Of a DNA stretch of 64,000 nt, positions 52,175-61,716 are shown piece after piece. Position 1 is the stretch's first letter. Each line of letters starts with the position of its first letter. The notes under the pieces were generated by a model that was not told the DNA's origin, searched no databases, and saw only the letters and a list, made by a program, of their open reading frames with translations. The stretch is from Bog-473 sp963707835. Lineage in GTDB: Bacteria > Actinomycetota > Acidimicrobiia > Acidimicrobiales > RAAP-2. The translations under genes and the position numbers were made by a program. The DNA is taken from contig CAVPRI010000001.1 in the NCBI GenBank assembly GCA_963707835.1, positions 1 through 64,000 on the forward strand. Reading direction: 5' to 3'.

Positions 52175-54369
52175 CGCTCACGTCCGACGGGGCGACACGC
52201 CAGGTGACCGACCCTATTGCGCTCGAACTGCTGCGGAGTCGGCTCGAGGCGGTCGCCGAGGACGCGGCGATGACCATCGAGCACACGGGCGTGAGTCCGA
52301 CCGCGACGGAGACCCACGACCTCTCGGCCACATTGCTCGACGCCGACGGCAAGCTGGTGGCAGGAGGGGGCTGGGTCTCGTACCACTGGGTGGCCGCCAC
52401 GCACGCCGTCCGGGCCACCATCGACCGCTACGGGGACCTGATCGAGGCCGGAGACGTCTTCTTGGCCAACGATCCCTACAACGGCGGGGGGCTGCACCCG
52501 AACGACGTGTTCGTCCAGCGCCCGATCTTCGTCAATGGCCGGCGGGTGGCGTGGATCGCCATGTCGGCGCATCTGGCCGACATGGGCGGCATGGCCATGG
52601 GGTCGTTCGCCCCGACGGCGACCGAGTGCTTCCAGGAAGCCTTCAGGGTGCCCCCCGTCCGTCTCTTCCGGTCCGGCGAGGAACTGACGGACGTCTGGGA
52701 CCTGCTGCGGACCAACGTCCGGATGTCCATGGTGGTCGAGATGGACCTTCGCGCCCTGGTCGCGGGATCGCACGTGGCACAGGAGAAGGTCACCGAACTC
52801 GTCGAGTCCGTCGGCATGGACGCCTTCGTCGACGGCATGACGGCCCTCCAGGATCTCTCGGAGCGGGAGCTGCGCAACCGGATCGAAGCCATGGCGGACG
52901 GCACGTACCGCGTGGTCGGATGGGTCGACTGGGACGAGGAGCTCTTCTGCGTCCCGTGCACGCTGACCATCGCGGGCGACCACATGACGTTCGACTTCAC
53001 CGGCGCCTCACCTCAGGCACCGCATTTCTTCAATTCGCAGCCGTACATCATCAAGAGCGCCATGGTGATGCAGTTCGCCCGGGTCGTCGCCCCCGACCTT
53101 CCCTATACGGAAGGCCTTCTGGTTCCGATAGAGCTCAGGTGCCCCGAGGGGACCATTGTCAACGCCAAACCCCCCGCACCCATGAATGCAGGGCACATGC
53201 ACGTGGGGGCGCTGGCCGCGGAGATGATGCTGCAGGCCGTTCGGCTGGCCCTCTGGGCGAGCACCCCGGAGCTGCCTGCGGCCCGGTTCGTGCACGGTTG
53301 GAGCGGCGCGGCGCTGCTGAGCCTGGCCATGTGGTCGGGGACGGACTTCGACGGGCAGCCGACCGTCTGGGGCATGGTCGATGGCACGTGGTCCGGTGGC
53401 AGCGCGTCACAGGTACGCGACGGAACCGACCTTGGCGTCGTACCGGTTGGCATGACCCAATCACCTTCGTCGGCCGACGTGGAGGTGCTCGAGTCCTGGT
53501 ACCCACTGCTCATTGTGGAGCGCCGTGTCCGACCCGGGGTGAACGGGGCCGGTGAACACCGCTCAGGTAGCGGCGTGCAGATGAAGATCCGGCCCCACGG
53601 CGGTGGTGCCCTCGGTGGACAGATGCTCGGGACGCGGGAATGGCTGCCCCTCGAGGGTGCTGCCGGAGGCGCTCCCGGGTCGACCACGGTGTACGAGATC
53701 CTGCGCAAGGACGGGACACGTGAGCGTGTCTCCACCAAGGCGGCGGGCATCGTTCTCGAGCCGGGCGACACCTTCGAGATGCGCGCCGGATCGAGCGGTG
53801 GCGTCGGCGACCCCCTGGACCGCCTTGTCTCGGCGGTCGAGAGCGACGTCGCGGTCGGGCGCATCACCGCGGCCGAGGCCTCCTCCGTGTACGGCGTCGT
53901 CTTCCACCCGACCGGAGCAGTGGACGAGGACGCCACGGGCCGGCGACGGTCGGAGCGCCGCGCCGACCGGCTTGCCCGGGCCGCTGCGCCCAGAAAGACG
54001 GTGCGCCAGGAGGACGTCGCCGAGCTGGGTGTTGGGGAGGATCTCCCCCTCTATCCCGGCGTGGTCCACCGGGGCCCGGTCGCCTACGCCCAGCATTCGG
54101 GCACGCCGTTGGCCATGGCACCGGACCACTGGACAGACGGCTGCGCCGTGCTCGAGGAGCCGCTCCCCGAGCGCGGACCGGGACCTCAGATCTTGGCCCG
54201 CTCCTACCTGGACCCGCGAACCGGGAGGTGCCTCTGCGTGGAATCGGTGCCCACGGGCGAACCTCGTGCATTCGAGGTGAGCCCGCAGCGCTGGACGGGT
54301 GCGCAAGCGCAGAGCCCGGGCGACGGCAGAACAGGCTCGAGGGAACCGGCGAGGTCGGATCGTGGGTGA
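52171..54369 (+). CDS. hyuB: hydantoinase/oxoprolinase B subunit (HyuB) with C-terminal extension
   Basis: 732 residues. VTDPIALELLRSRLEAVAED, then EAGDVFLANDPYNGGGLHPN with Asp and His of the metal site, ADMGGMAMGSFAPTAT, VNAKPPAPMNAGHM and APGSTTVYEILRK. Residues after about 580 form an extension with cysteine-poor, Arg-rich linkers and a segment VLEEPLPERGPGPQILARSY similar to acetone-carboxylase gamma or acetophenone-carboxylase small subunits. Partner of HyuA; SDR gene overlaps its end by 8 nt. Confidence 0.85.
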   Translation: MTLTSDGATRQVTDPIALELLRSRLEAVAEDAAMTIEHTGVSPTATETHDLSATLLDADGKLVAGGGWVSYHWVAATHAVRATIDRYGDLIEAGDVFLANDPYNGGGLHPNDVFVQRPIFVNGRRVAWIAMSAHLADMGGMAMGSFAPTATECFQEAFRVPPVRLFRSGEELTDVWDLLRTNVRMSMVVEMDLRALVAGSHVAQEKVTELVESVGMDAFVDGMTALQDLSERELRNRIEAMADGTYRVVGWVDWDEELFCVPCTLTIAGDHMTFDFTGASPQAPHFFNSQPYIIKSAMVMQFARVVAPDLPYTEGLLVPIELRCPEGTIVNAKPPAPMNAGHMHVGALAAEMMLQAVRLALWASTPELPAARFVHGWSGAALLSLAMWSGTDFDGQPTVWGMVDGTWSGGSASQVRDGTDLGVVPVGMTQSPSSADVEVLESWYPLLIVERRVRPGVNGAGEHRSGSGVQMKIRPHGGGALGGQMLGTREWLPLEGAAGGAPGSTTVYEILRKDGTRERVSTKAAGIVLEPGDTFEMRAGSSGGVGDPLDRLVSAVESDVAVGRITAAEASSVYGVVFHPTGAVDEDATGRRRSERRADRLARAAAPRKTVRQEDVAELGVGEDLPLYPGVVHRGPVAYAQHSGTPLAMAPDHWTDGCAVLEEPLPERGPGPQILARSYLDPRTGRCLCVESVPTGEPRAFEVSPQRWTGAQAQSPGDGRTGSREPARSDRG

Positions 54370-55105
54370 GCTCGAGGGGAAGGTCGCCGTCATCACCGGC
54401 GCCGGTTCGGGCATGGCAAAGGTGGCGGCCAGGGTGTTCGTGCGCGAGGGCGCTCGGGTCGTCGCGGCCGACATCAGTGGGGCCCAGGAAGAGACGGCCG
54501 CACTCCTCGGCGATTGCGCCCGGCCGTTCCAGGTCGACGTGTCGAGCGAGCCCGACGTGATGGCAATGATGGAATATGCGCTGCGTGAGTTCGGACGCGT
54601 CGACGCCATGCTCAACGTGGCCGGGCTCGGCTCCGCCGGCCCGATGGCCGATACCGACATGGCCGAATACGACCGCGTGCTCGACGTCGACCTGCGCGGC
54701 GTGTTCCTGGGCACCAAACATGCGATCCGAGCCATGCGCGACGGTGGTGGTGGCTCCATCCTCAACTGGTCTTCATTGGCCGGCTTCGGTGCCGCGTTCG
54801 AGACCAGCGTCTACGCCACGGCGAAGGCGGGCGTCTTCGGACTGACGAGGGCGGCAGCGGCCGAGTACGGACCGCTGGGCATCCGAGCCAACGTGATCTG
54901 CCCCGGCATGATCGTCACGACCGAAGGGATGGGGGCCGAATCGTCGGACCTGTACCCCGACCTCATGAAAGCTTCGGCGATGGGAAGACCGGGAACTCCC
55001 GAGGAGGTTGCCGAGCTGGCATCGTTCCTCGCTTCGGACCGGGCCTCGTACATCAGCGGGGCGATCATCCCCATCGACGGCGGCCAGTCCTGCCAACTGC
55101 ACTGA
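54362..55105 (+). CDS. short-chain dehydrogenase/reductase coupled to HyuAB
   Basis: 247 residues from GTG 54362, inside the HyuB stop region (8-nt overlap). ELEGKVAVITGAGSGMAKVA (last Gly of the glycine motif is Ala), NVAGLG, Ser in WSSLAG, SVYATAKAGVFGLTRA, IPIDGGQS. The coupling to the carboxylase/hydantoinase genes suggests that it reduces or oxidises their substrate or product. Confidence 0.85.
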   Translation: MGELEGKVAVITGAGSGMAKVAARVFVREGARVVAADISGAQEETAALLGDCARPFQVDVSSEPDVMAMMEYALREFGRVDAMLNVAGLGSAGPMADTDMAEYDRVLDVDLRGVFLGTKHAIRAMRDGGGGSILNWSSLAGFGAAFETSVYATAKAGVFGLTRAAAAEYGPLGIRANVICPGMIVTTEGMGAESSDLYPDLMKASAMGRPGTPEEVAELASFLASDRASYISGAIIPIDGGQSCQLH

Positions 55106-55163
55106 ACGGACGCCTTTGGTCCTGGACCGGAGTCCGCGTGGTCAGGTATGCGATGCTCGAGCG

Positions 55164-55754
55164 GTGACCAGGGGCAGGCTCGAGGCCTTCACCGACGCCG
55201 TCGTGGCGATCGTCATGACGATCATGGTGCTGGATCTGCGCTCGCCGGCCGGGCACGACTTCGGCGATCTCAATCCGCTGATACCGAAGCTTCTCGTGTA
55301 CGCGCTCAGCTTCACGTTCCTGGCCATCTACTGGAACAACCATCACCACTTGATGCATCTGGTGGAGCACATCGATGGTCGGGTCCTCTGGGCGAACATG
55401 GGGCTCTTGTTCTCACTGTCACTCACACCTGCTGCCACGTCGTGGCTCGGCGAGCACCCTCGGGACACCGCCCCGGTCGTGGTGTACGGGATGGTGCTCC
55501 TGCTCTCGGCCATCGCGTACTTCGTGCTCACCCGGGCCCTCCTGGCGGTGCACCCGCGGGACTCTCCCCTGGCCGTGGCCATCGGCAGTGACCGAAAGGG
55601 GCGCCTCTCGGCCATCGCCTATCTGGTGGCAGTGGGCCTTGCCTTCGTGGCCCCGTGGGCGTCCATCGCCATCTACGTGGCCGTGGCGGTGGTCTGGCTG
55701 GTACCCGACCGACGGATCACCCGGGTCCTCGAGCAAGGAAGCGGGAACGGGTGA
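55164..55754 (+). CDS. DUF1211/TMEM175-type potassium channel protein
   Basis: 196 residues from GTG 55164. RLEAFTDAVVAIVMTIMVLD is the pore-helix signature RxxxFSD-like of bacterial TMEM175; LAIYWNNHHHLMHLV carries the conserved His-rich TM3. Six helices, tetrameric K+ leak channel in relatives. Confidence 0.82.
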   Translation: MTRGRLEAFTDAVVAIVMTIMVLDLRSPAGHDFGDLNPLIPKLLVYALSFTFLAIYWNNHHHLMHLVEHIDGRVLWANMGLLFSLSLTPAATSWLGEHPRDTAPVVVYGMVLLLSAIAYFVLTRALLAVHPRDSPLAVAIGSDRKGRLSAIAYLVAVGLAFVAPWASIAIYVAVAVVWLVPDRRITRVLEQGSGNG

Positions 55755-55769
55755 GGCAGCGACGGTGCG

Positions 55770-56717
55770 TCAGCGTCCGTTGAGGCGCGCCACGACCGGC
55801 GCCAGCGCGTCGAGGAAGTGGGCCGGAACGGTGACGTAGTTGACGCCGAGCTCGGCGCGTCGACTCTCGAGCTGCTCGGCCACGTGCTCGACCGTGCCAA
55901 TGAGGACCAGGGGGTGGTCACGCAGAAAGGCGGGCTCCACCCCGAAGAGGCCGGCCGCTCGATCGAGCGCGGCCTCGGCCTCGTTCGTGATCTCCACCAA
56001 GACGGGCATCAACTCCAGATCGAGCTCGCCGAACCGCCGTCCAGCGGCCGCTCGCACGTGCTCGACCTGGCGCGCGATGTCCGCAGCGACATCGACGCCG
56101 GGGCTGATCACGTTGCTGAGGCTGACGATGTCCGCCTCCCGGCCGGCCAGCGAGAGTACGCGCCGCTTGGAGCCGCCGACCATGAGGAGTGGGCGTGGGC
56201 GCCGCGCCGGAGTGGGCAGGCCCACGAAGTCGTGGATCTGCACCTTCTCTCCGTCGAAGTCGAAGGGCTCGCCGCGCCAGTGCGCCTTCAAGACGGCAAC
56301 GACATCCTCGAGCTTCTGCACACGATCCGGCGCGGCCGCGAACTCGATGCCCATCGCCTGGTACTCCAGCTCGTGCCAGCCGGCGCCCACCCCGAGGACG
56401 AGGCGGCCGTCGGACAGCATGTCGATGGTCGCCGCCTCTTTGGCCAACGACACCGGCACGTGGTAGTCGATACAGGCCACCCGAGTACCGACCTGGAGAT
56501 CGGTGGTCCACGCCGCGGCCGCCATCATCGCGGCGATCGGCGCCAGGTGTTGCGAGGGGTACCCGCATCCGCCCGCCGGCAGGTGGTAATGGTCGGCGAC
56601 GAACAGGGTGGCATACCCGAGGTCCTCTGAGCGTCGGGCGATGTCCTGCCAGCGTTCCGCCGTGGGCGCGTCACCGCAGACGGCGAATCGGAACGGCCGC
56701 ACACCCTCGCTGCTCAT
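55770..56717 (-). CDS. LLM-class F420-dependent oxidoreductase
   Basis: 315 residues, luciferase-like barrel. YATLFVADHYHLPAGGCGYP, RLVLGVGAGWHELEYQAMGI, RPLLMVGGSKRRVLSLAGRE and the Asp-rich C-terminus suit the TIGR03621-like actinobacterial group. Uses reduced F420 in characterised relatives. Not obviously in an operon. Confidence 0.82.
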   Translation of the reverse strand: MSSEGVRPFRFAVCGDAPTAERWQDIARRSEDLGYATLFVADHYHLPAGGCGYPSQHLAPIAAMMAAAAWTTDLQVGTRVACIDYHVPVSLAKEAATIDMLSDGRLVLGVGAGWHELEYQAMGIEFAAAPDRVQKLEDVVAVLKAHWRGEPFDFDGEKVQIHDFVGLPTPARRPRPLLMVGGSKRRVLSLAGREADIVSLSNVISPGVDVAADIARQVEHVRAAAGRRFGELDLELMPVLVEITNEAEAALDRAAGLFGVEPAFLRDHPLVLIGTVEHVAEQLESRRAELGVNYVTVPAHFLDALAPVVARLNGR

Positions 56718-56806
56718 GGCTCCCCACCCCGAGCGACGGCCCCTCCGTCAGGCTCGCCCGCAACGTAACGACTGGCCTCTCCGTCGTCAACCAAACGAGC
56801 CCGTGC

Positions 56807-57601
56807 TCAGCCGTCGCCCGACCGAGAGAGGTGTTCGATGAGGGCAGGAAGGTCCCCGATGGCATCGATCACATGGTCCGGTGGCACCCCGCCGTCCCGG
56901 AGATCGTCAGCCCGGAACTTCCCGGTCCTGACCAGAACACCCGCGATGCCCACGGCCTGGGCGCCGCGCACGTCGGAGTCGATGTCGTCGCCCACCATGA
57001 TGGTCTCGCCCGGATCGGTGCCGATCGCCGCCAATGCGGCACGGAAGAACTCGGGCGAGGGCTTGCCGAGCACGGGGATCTCGATCCCCGCGGCCGCCTC
57101 CAACCCAACGATGAACGCGCCCATGTCAAGGGCGGGGCCGTGCGCCGTCTGGTAGCGGCTGTTGCGGTGCAGCGCGACGACGGGCACACCGTCGAGGGCG
57201 AGGTTGAACACGCTGTTGAGCTCGTCGTACCCCACGGCGGGCCCCGCCCCTCCGAGCAGGACGACCCCGGCCGCCTCCGGGTCCTCCGTCACCACTACGT
57301 CGGCCAGATCCTCGCCAATGGGCCCGTCGTTGACCACCACACATGCGGCGTCAGGGAAGTTCAGACGGAGGAACCGTGCCGCGCTCGACACCGCAGTCAG
57401 GATGCCCGTCGGGTCGACCGGCATCCCACCGTCCTCGAGGATCCGCGCCATCTCCCGGCGGGACCTCGACGAGGTGTTCGTCACCAGGCACGTGTCGATG
57501 CCTCTCTCTCGGAGCCACTGCAGGCACTCGGCCGCGCCGGGCAACGGTTGCCACGACACGGCAAGAACGCCGTCCACGTCGAGCAGGACCCCACGGCACA
57601 C
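56807..57601 (-). CDS. NagD-like HAD phosphatase
   Basis: 264 residues from GTG 57601. GVLLDVDGVLAVSWQPLPGA motif I, LVTNTSSRSRREMARILEDG motif II, PVLGKPSPEFFRAALAAIG motif III and MVGDDIDSDVRGAQAVG motif IV. C2-cap as in NagD, 4-nitrophenylphosphatase and phospholysine phosphatases. Substrate broad or unknown. Confidence 0.85.
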   Translation of the reverse strand: MCRGVLLDVDGVLAVSWQPLPGAAECLQWLRERGIDTCLVTNTSSRSRREMARILEDGGMPVDPTGILTAVSSAARFLRLNFPDAACVVVNDGPIGEDLADVVVTEDPEAAGVVLLGGAGPAVGYDELNSVFNLALDGVPVVALHRNSRYQTAHGPALDMGAFIVGLEAAAGIEIPVLGKPSPEFFRAALAAIGTDPGETIMVGDDIDSDVRGAQAVGIAGVLVRTGKFRADDLRDGGVPPDHVIDAIGDLPALIEHLSRSGDG

Positions 57602-57780
57602 AGCTGAAGCCCGGCTCAGCCGACGCGGCCCGTCACGTCGCCGGTGTCCTCGTTCACGTCGATCATCACAGCGTCCCCGGGTGCATCGCGCCTGGCGGTG
57701 GAACCTGTTCCAGGCTCTCCGCCCTCTGTTTCGACTGCGTTGGGGCGCGGTGAACGCTGTGTGAAATCCGACTCCCCGCC

Positions 57781-58143
57781 TCACCCACCCTGACCGACCA
57801 TCGACCGGTACACGGCCAGCAGGGCCCTGCGCTGCTCCCCGCTCAGCCGTGGATCGCTCCCGATGGCCTCCTCCGTGCTCGGCGGAGAGGCCCCAGCAGC
57901 CACCCCTGCCGCCTGGGCCAGGAGATCCTCGGTCGAGAGCTTGAGCGACTCCGCCAGGGCGCGGATCACCCCGACCGAGGGTTGGTGCAGTCCACGCTCG
58001 ATCTGGCTGAGGTAGGCATCGGACACACTGGCCAGCCCGGCGAGCTGGCGCAGGCTCAACTGCGCGAGGTGGCGCTGCGAGCGCAGGTACTGACCGAACG
58101 CGTTGGCGGTGCTCGCGTTCTCCGCCGATCCGTCGTCGCCCAT
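57781..58143 (-). CDS. XRE-family helix-turn-helix regulator
   Basis: 120 residues from ATG 58143. FGQYLRSQRHLAQLSLRQLA, SVSDAYLSQIERGLHQPSVG and VIRALAESLKLSTEDLL is a Cro/C1-type HTH; the C-terminal tail is disordered. Divergent from PhaC across 194 bp, a typical place for a PHA-locus repressor that binds the granule or the phasin promoter. Role inferred. Confidence 0.82.
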   Translation of the reverse strand: MGDDGSAENASTANAFGQYLRSQRHLAQLSLRQLAGLASVSDAYLSQIERGLHQPSVGVIRALAESLKLSTEDLLAQAAGVAAGASPPSTEEAIGSDPRLSGEQRRALLAVYRSMVGQGG

Positions 58144-58255
58144 CGGTTGTGACCCCTCACATGCCGGCCGGAGGTCGCCGTCGTCCGGCGGGTTCCCGGT
58201 CCTCCGGTTCCGGCACCCCGCTCGTCCGAGGCTAGCGAAGAAGGCCGTCGTACCC

Positions 58256-58314
58256 TTGACGGTGCACGTTGCCGTCGCTATGAATCGAACCGGGGAAGAA
58301 TCGAACTGTCGAAC
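58256..58314 (+). promoter_or_regulatory. phaC promoter with downstream direct repeats
   Basis: TTGACG (58256-58261), 17-bp spacer, TATGAA (58279-58284): a good sigma-A promoter. GAATCGAAC occurs at 58282-58290 and 58298-58306, followed by TCGAAC at 58309-58314, overlapping the -10 and start of transcription. The 16-bp period suits a regulator occupying repeated sites. Confidence 0.65.
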
Positions 58315-58337
58315 TTCCTCGTCGATCGGAGTCCAGA

Positions 58338-60002
58338 GTGACCGCCACGGTGGCCCACACCGAGTATGAGCCGGCCGTGGTGGCCCGCGACTACCTGGGC
58401 GCCCTGGACCAGCTCGGTTTCGTGGAAGCCCTTGCGTCGGTGGCGACCCGCACCGCCCTGTGGGCTGCGCCCAAGCGGGGCGTGGAACTGGGTGCGCAGC
58501 TGGCACGCATCGTGCTGAACCGGTCCGACGTGCGACCCGCGCCACGGGACTGGCGGTTCAAGAACCGAGCCTGGGAGGACAACCCGCTGTTCAGCAGGCT
58601 CGGGCGCTCATACCTGGCTTGGGTCGAAGCCCTCTCCGGTCTGATCGACGATGCCGACCTGGACTGGCGCACCGAGGAGCGCGCCCGGTGTGCCTTGAGC
58701 AACATCACCGCCGCCCTGGCCCCGACCAACTTCCTCCTGCTGAATCCCGATGCCTGCGAGCGCGCTTTCGAGACCGGGGGGCGGAGCGTGGTCCGAGGGC
58801 TGCGCAACATCGGCCGGGACCTGGTGCGCAACCGCGGCATGCCACGATCGGTGGACCCGGACGCCTACCAGGTCGGCCGGAACCTGGCCGCGACGCCAGG
58901 CGCCGTCGTCTTCCGGAACGAGGTGTGCGAGCTGATCCAGTACGCCCCGACTACCCCGACCGTGCGCGAGATCCCCGTCGTCGTGGTGCCTCCCCAGATC
59001 AACAAGTACTACGTCATGGACCTCTCCCCGGGTCGGAGCTTCGTGGAGCACGCGGTCCGAAGCGGCTTCCAGGTCTACGCCGTGAGCTGGCGGAACCCGA
59101 CCAGCGAGCACCGGTACTGGAACCTCGACACCTACGTCGCCGCCGTCGCCGATGCCCTCGCCGCGGCGGCGGAGATCAGCGCCAGCGACGCGGTCAACAT
59201 GGTGGGTGTCTGTGCCGGAGGCCTGACCGCGGCGAGCCTCCTCGGCCATCTGGCCGCGGAGAGCAGCAGCCTCGTTCGTGCGGCGACCTTCGCCGTCACC
59301 CAGATCGACTACGAGGTGCCTTCGATGATCGGCATGTTCGGGACGCCGTCGGTCGTCCGGAACTCGATCCGGGCGTCCGGCCAGTCGGGACTGCTCGAAG
59401 GCAAGGTGCTGGCCGGCTTGTTCGCCGCGCTCCGCCCCAATGACCTCATCTGGAACTACTGGGTGGCCAACAACCTCTTGGGGGAGGACCCTCCGGCCTT
59501 CGACGTGCTGGCCTGGAACGCAGACTCCCCGGCCCTGCCCGCCGCGCTCCATGCGCAGTTCCTCGACGTCTTCCTGCACAACAAGCTGGCCCGAGGTGAA
59601 CTCACGGTGCTCGGTTCGACGGTCGACCTGTCCAAGGTCGAATGCGACACCCTGGTCGTCGGCGCCCGCACGGACCACCTGGTCCCGTGGAGGGCCTGCT
59701 TCGCCAACTGTGCCCTCTTCGGCGGTGCGTCCGAGTTCGTCCTCTCGTCGTCCGGGCACATCCAGAGCCTGGTCAACCCGCCCGGTTCGCCAAAGATGAC
59801 GATCACGACCGGACCAGAGCCGGGGCCCGAGCCGGGCGACTGGCTGCGCCAGGCCACCGAGTCGCCCGGCGTCTGGTGGGACCACTGGACCGAGTGGCAG
59901 ACGCGCCGGGCCGGGCGAGAGCGCCCGGCGCCGGCGAGCCTGGGTAGTCTCGCCCATCCGGCCGGATCGCCGGCACCCGGCGACTACGTGCGGAACGCCT
60001 GA
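58338..60002 (+). CDS. phaC: poly(3-hydroxyalkanoate) synthase, PhaC
   Basis: 554 residues from GTG 58338. Lipase-like box GVCAGG (Cys about 292) with catalytic Asp in RTDHLVPWRA and His in SSGHIQSLVNPPG. PHA synthase N-domain with NPLFSRLGRSYLAWVEALSG, VVPPQINKYYVMDLSPGRSF and VYAVSWRNPTSEHRYWNLDT. Length and layout are class I-like (single subunit). Polymerises hydroxyacyl-CoA into PHA granules. Confidence 0.93.
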   Translation: MTATVAHTEYEPAVVARDYLGALDQLGFVEALASVATRTALWAAPKRGVELGAQLARIVLNRSDVRPAPRDWRFKNRAWEDNPLFSRLGRSYLAWVEALSGLIDDADLDWRTEERARCALSNITAALAPTNFLLLNPDACERAFETGGRSVVRGLRNIGRDLVRNRGMPRSVDPDAYQVGRNLAATPGAVVFRNEVCELIQYAPTTPTVREIPVVVVPPQINKYYVMDLSPGRSFVEHAVRSGFQVYAVSWRNPTSEHRYWNLDTYVAAVADALAAAAEISASDAVNMVGVCAGGLTAASLLGHLAAESSSLVRAATFAVTQIDYEVPSMIGMFGTPSVVRNSIRASGQSGLLEGKVLAGLFAALRPNDLIWNYWVANNLLGEDPPAFDVLAWNADSPALPAALHAQFLDVFLHNKLARGELTVLGSTVDLSKVECDTLVVGARTDHLVPWRACFANCALFGGASEFVLSSSGHIQSLVNPPGSPKMTITTGPEPGPEPGDWLRQATESPGVWWDHWTEWQTRRAGRERPAPASLGSLAHPAGSPAPGDYVRNA

Positions 60003-60022
60003 TCATCGATGGACCGATTGCC

Positions 60023-61618
60023 ATGATGCGTGACCAGCTCAACAGCTGGATGCTGTTCGAGCCGGGCCCCACCAACTGCCCTGACGCCGAGATCGTGACG
60101 CGGCGCTCGGACGGCACCGTGGCCAGGACGACCTACCGCGAGCTCGGACGCAAGACCAGACGACTCATGCACGCGCTCGACGCACTGGGGCTCGACCACG
60201 ACCGGCCAGTCGCGAGCTTGGCCTGGAACGGGGACCGACACCTCGAGGCCTACTTCGCCGTGCCGTGCACGGCACGGGTCCTCCACACCCTCAACGTGCG
60301 GCTGTCAGCCGAAGAGCTCGCCTTCATCATCGCCGACGCCGACGACCAGCTCCTGCTCGTCGAGCCCGACTTTCTTCCGCTGGTCGAGCAGGTGGCCCGG
60401 CTGCGTCCTGACCTCCCCCCGGTGATCGTGCTCGCCGGGGCGGTGCCCGACACCGCGCTGCCTGGCGTGCTCGCCTACGAGGACCTCATCAGCGGGCAGC
60501 CCGACAGCTACGACCCGCTCGACATCGACGAGTCCGCGCCCATGGGCCTGTGCTACACCTCGGGCACGACGGGCCCACCAAAGGGTGTGGTCTCCACGCA
60601 TCGCTCCAACTTCCTCCACGCGCTGGCGGTCACCTCCGCGGCCGGCATGGCCATAGGACCGGGTGATTCCGTGCTCCCCCAGGTCCCGATGTTCCATGCC
60701 ACCGCCTGGGGCATGCCCTATGCGGCCGCCATGGTCGGCGCCAAGCAGGTGTTCTTCGGGGGCGCGCTCGACGCACAGGCGTTCGTCGACCTCATGGTCG
60801 CCGAGCGGGTCACCGTCACGGCGGGCGTTCCCACCGTCTGGCTCGCCGTGGCCGAGGAGCTGGCCCGCCGCAGCGAACGCCTCGACGACCTGCGTCACAT
60901 CGTCTGCGGGGGCAGCCAGCCCCCCGCCCCCTTGATCGCCCGCTATCGCGACGAGTTCGGTATCGACCTGATCCAGGCCTGGGGCATGACCGAGACGTCA
61001 CCGATGGCCTCCATCGCCTGGCCCCAGGAGCGGATGCGGGATTGGGATCCCGGCGACCGGCTCGAGGCCGCACTCTCACAGGCCGGCCTGCCGCTCCCCG
61101 GTGTACGCATCACCATCCGCGACGCCGACGAGCAGCCGGTCGAGCGCGATGGGGCGTCCATGGGTGATCTCTGGGTCCGCGGACCCTGGGTCGCCGACGG
61201 CTACCTGCACGGAGCGGGAGCCGAGGCGTTCACCGACGACGGCTGGTTCCGCACCGGCGACGTGGCCATCGGATCGCCGAGTGGCTACTTCGTCATCGCC
61301 GACCGTTCCAAGGACCTCATCAAGTCTGGGGGCGAGTGGATATCCTCCGTCGACCTCGAGGCCGCCATCATGAAATTGCCATCGGTGGCCGAGGCGGCAG
61401 TCGTCGCCGTGCCGCACCCACGCTGGCTCGAGCGCCCGCTCGCCTGCGTCGTGCCGCGCCCGGGCCAGACGGTCACCCACGAAGAGCTGCGGGCGCACCT
61501 GGAGAAGCTCGGATTCGCCCCGTGGCAGGTGCCCGACCGGATCGAGCTCGTCGGCGAGATTCCCAAGACCAGCGTCGGCAAGTTCGACAAGAAGGTGCTG
61601 CGCGCCCAGTTCGACTGA
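60023..61618 (+). CDS. acyl-CoA synthetase (AMP-forming)
   Basis: 531 residues. P-loop CYTSGTTGPPKGVVSTHRSN, FHATAWGMPYAAAM, QAWGMTETSP, DDGWFRTGDVAIGSPSGYFV and catalytic Lys in PKTSVGKFDKKVLR. Activates a fatty or related acid to CoA ester. 20 bp after PhaC, so co-transcribed; supplies monomer precursors or salvages PHA hydrolysis products. Confidence 0.92.
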   Translation: MMRDQLNSWMLFEPGPTNCPDAEIVTRRSDGTVARTTYRELGRKTRRLMHALDALGLDHDRPVASLAWNGDRHLEAYFAVPCTARVLHTLNVRLSAEELAFIIADADDQLLLVEPDFLPLVEQVARLRPDLPPVIVLAGAVPDTALPGVLAYEDLISGQPDSYDPLDIDESAPMGLCYTSGTTGPPKGVVSTHRSNFLHALAVTSAAGMAIGPGDSVLPQVPMFHATAWGMPYAAAMVGAKQVFFGGALDAQAFVDLMVAERVTVTAGVPTVWLAVAEELARRSERLDDLRHIVCGGSQPPAPLIARYRDEFGIDLIQAWGMTETSPMASIAWPQERMRDWDPGDRLEAALSQAGLPLPGVRITIRDADEQPVERDGASMGDLWVRGPWVADGYLHGAGAEAFTDDGWFRTGDVAIGSPSGYFVIADRSKDLIKSGGEWISSVDLEAAIMKLPSVAEAAVVAVPHPRWLERPLACVVPRPGQTVTHEELRAHLEKLGFAPWQVPDRIELVGEIPKTSVGKFDKKVLRAQFD

Positions 61619-61647
61619 CGGCCGGACCTCCTGCCTCCACCACAGAA

Positions 61648-61665
61648 TGCGTGATATAGTACGCA
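61648..61665 (+). promoter_or_regulatory. dyad overlapping the phasin promoter
   Basis: TGCGTGATATAGTACGCA has perfect 5-bp arms with TATAGT, a likely -10 box, between. 51 bp before the phasin ATG; candidate site for the XRE regulator. Confidence 0.5.
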
Positions 61666-61716
61666 CGCTGAGTAACATCCCAACGACACGGGCCGGCTCC
61701 GGCCCTGGAGGTCCCC

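Noticed and set aside
50558..52983. Large minus-strand frames opposite HyuA and HyuB
   Set aside because: Antisense shadows typical of high-GC genes; no ribosome sites or families.
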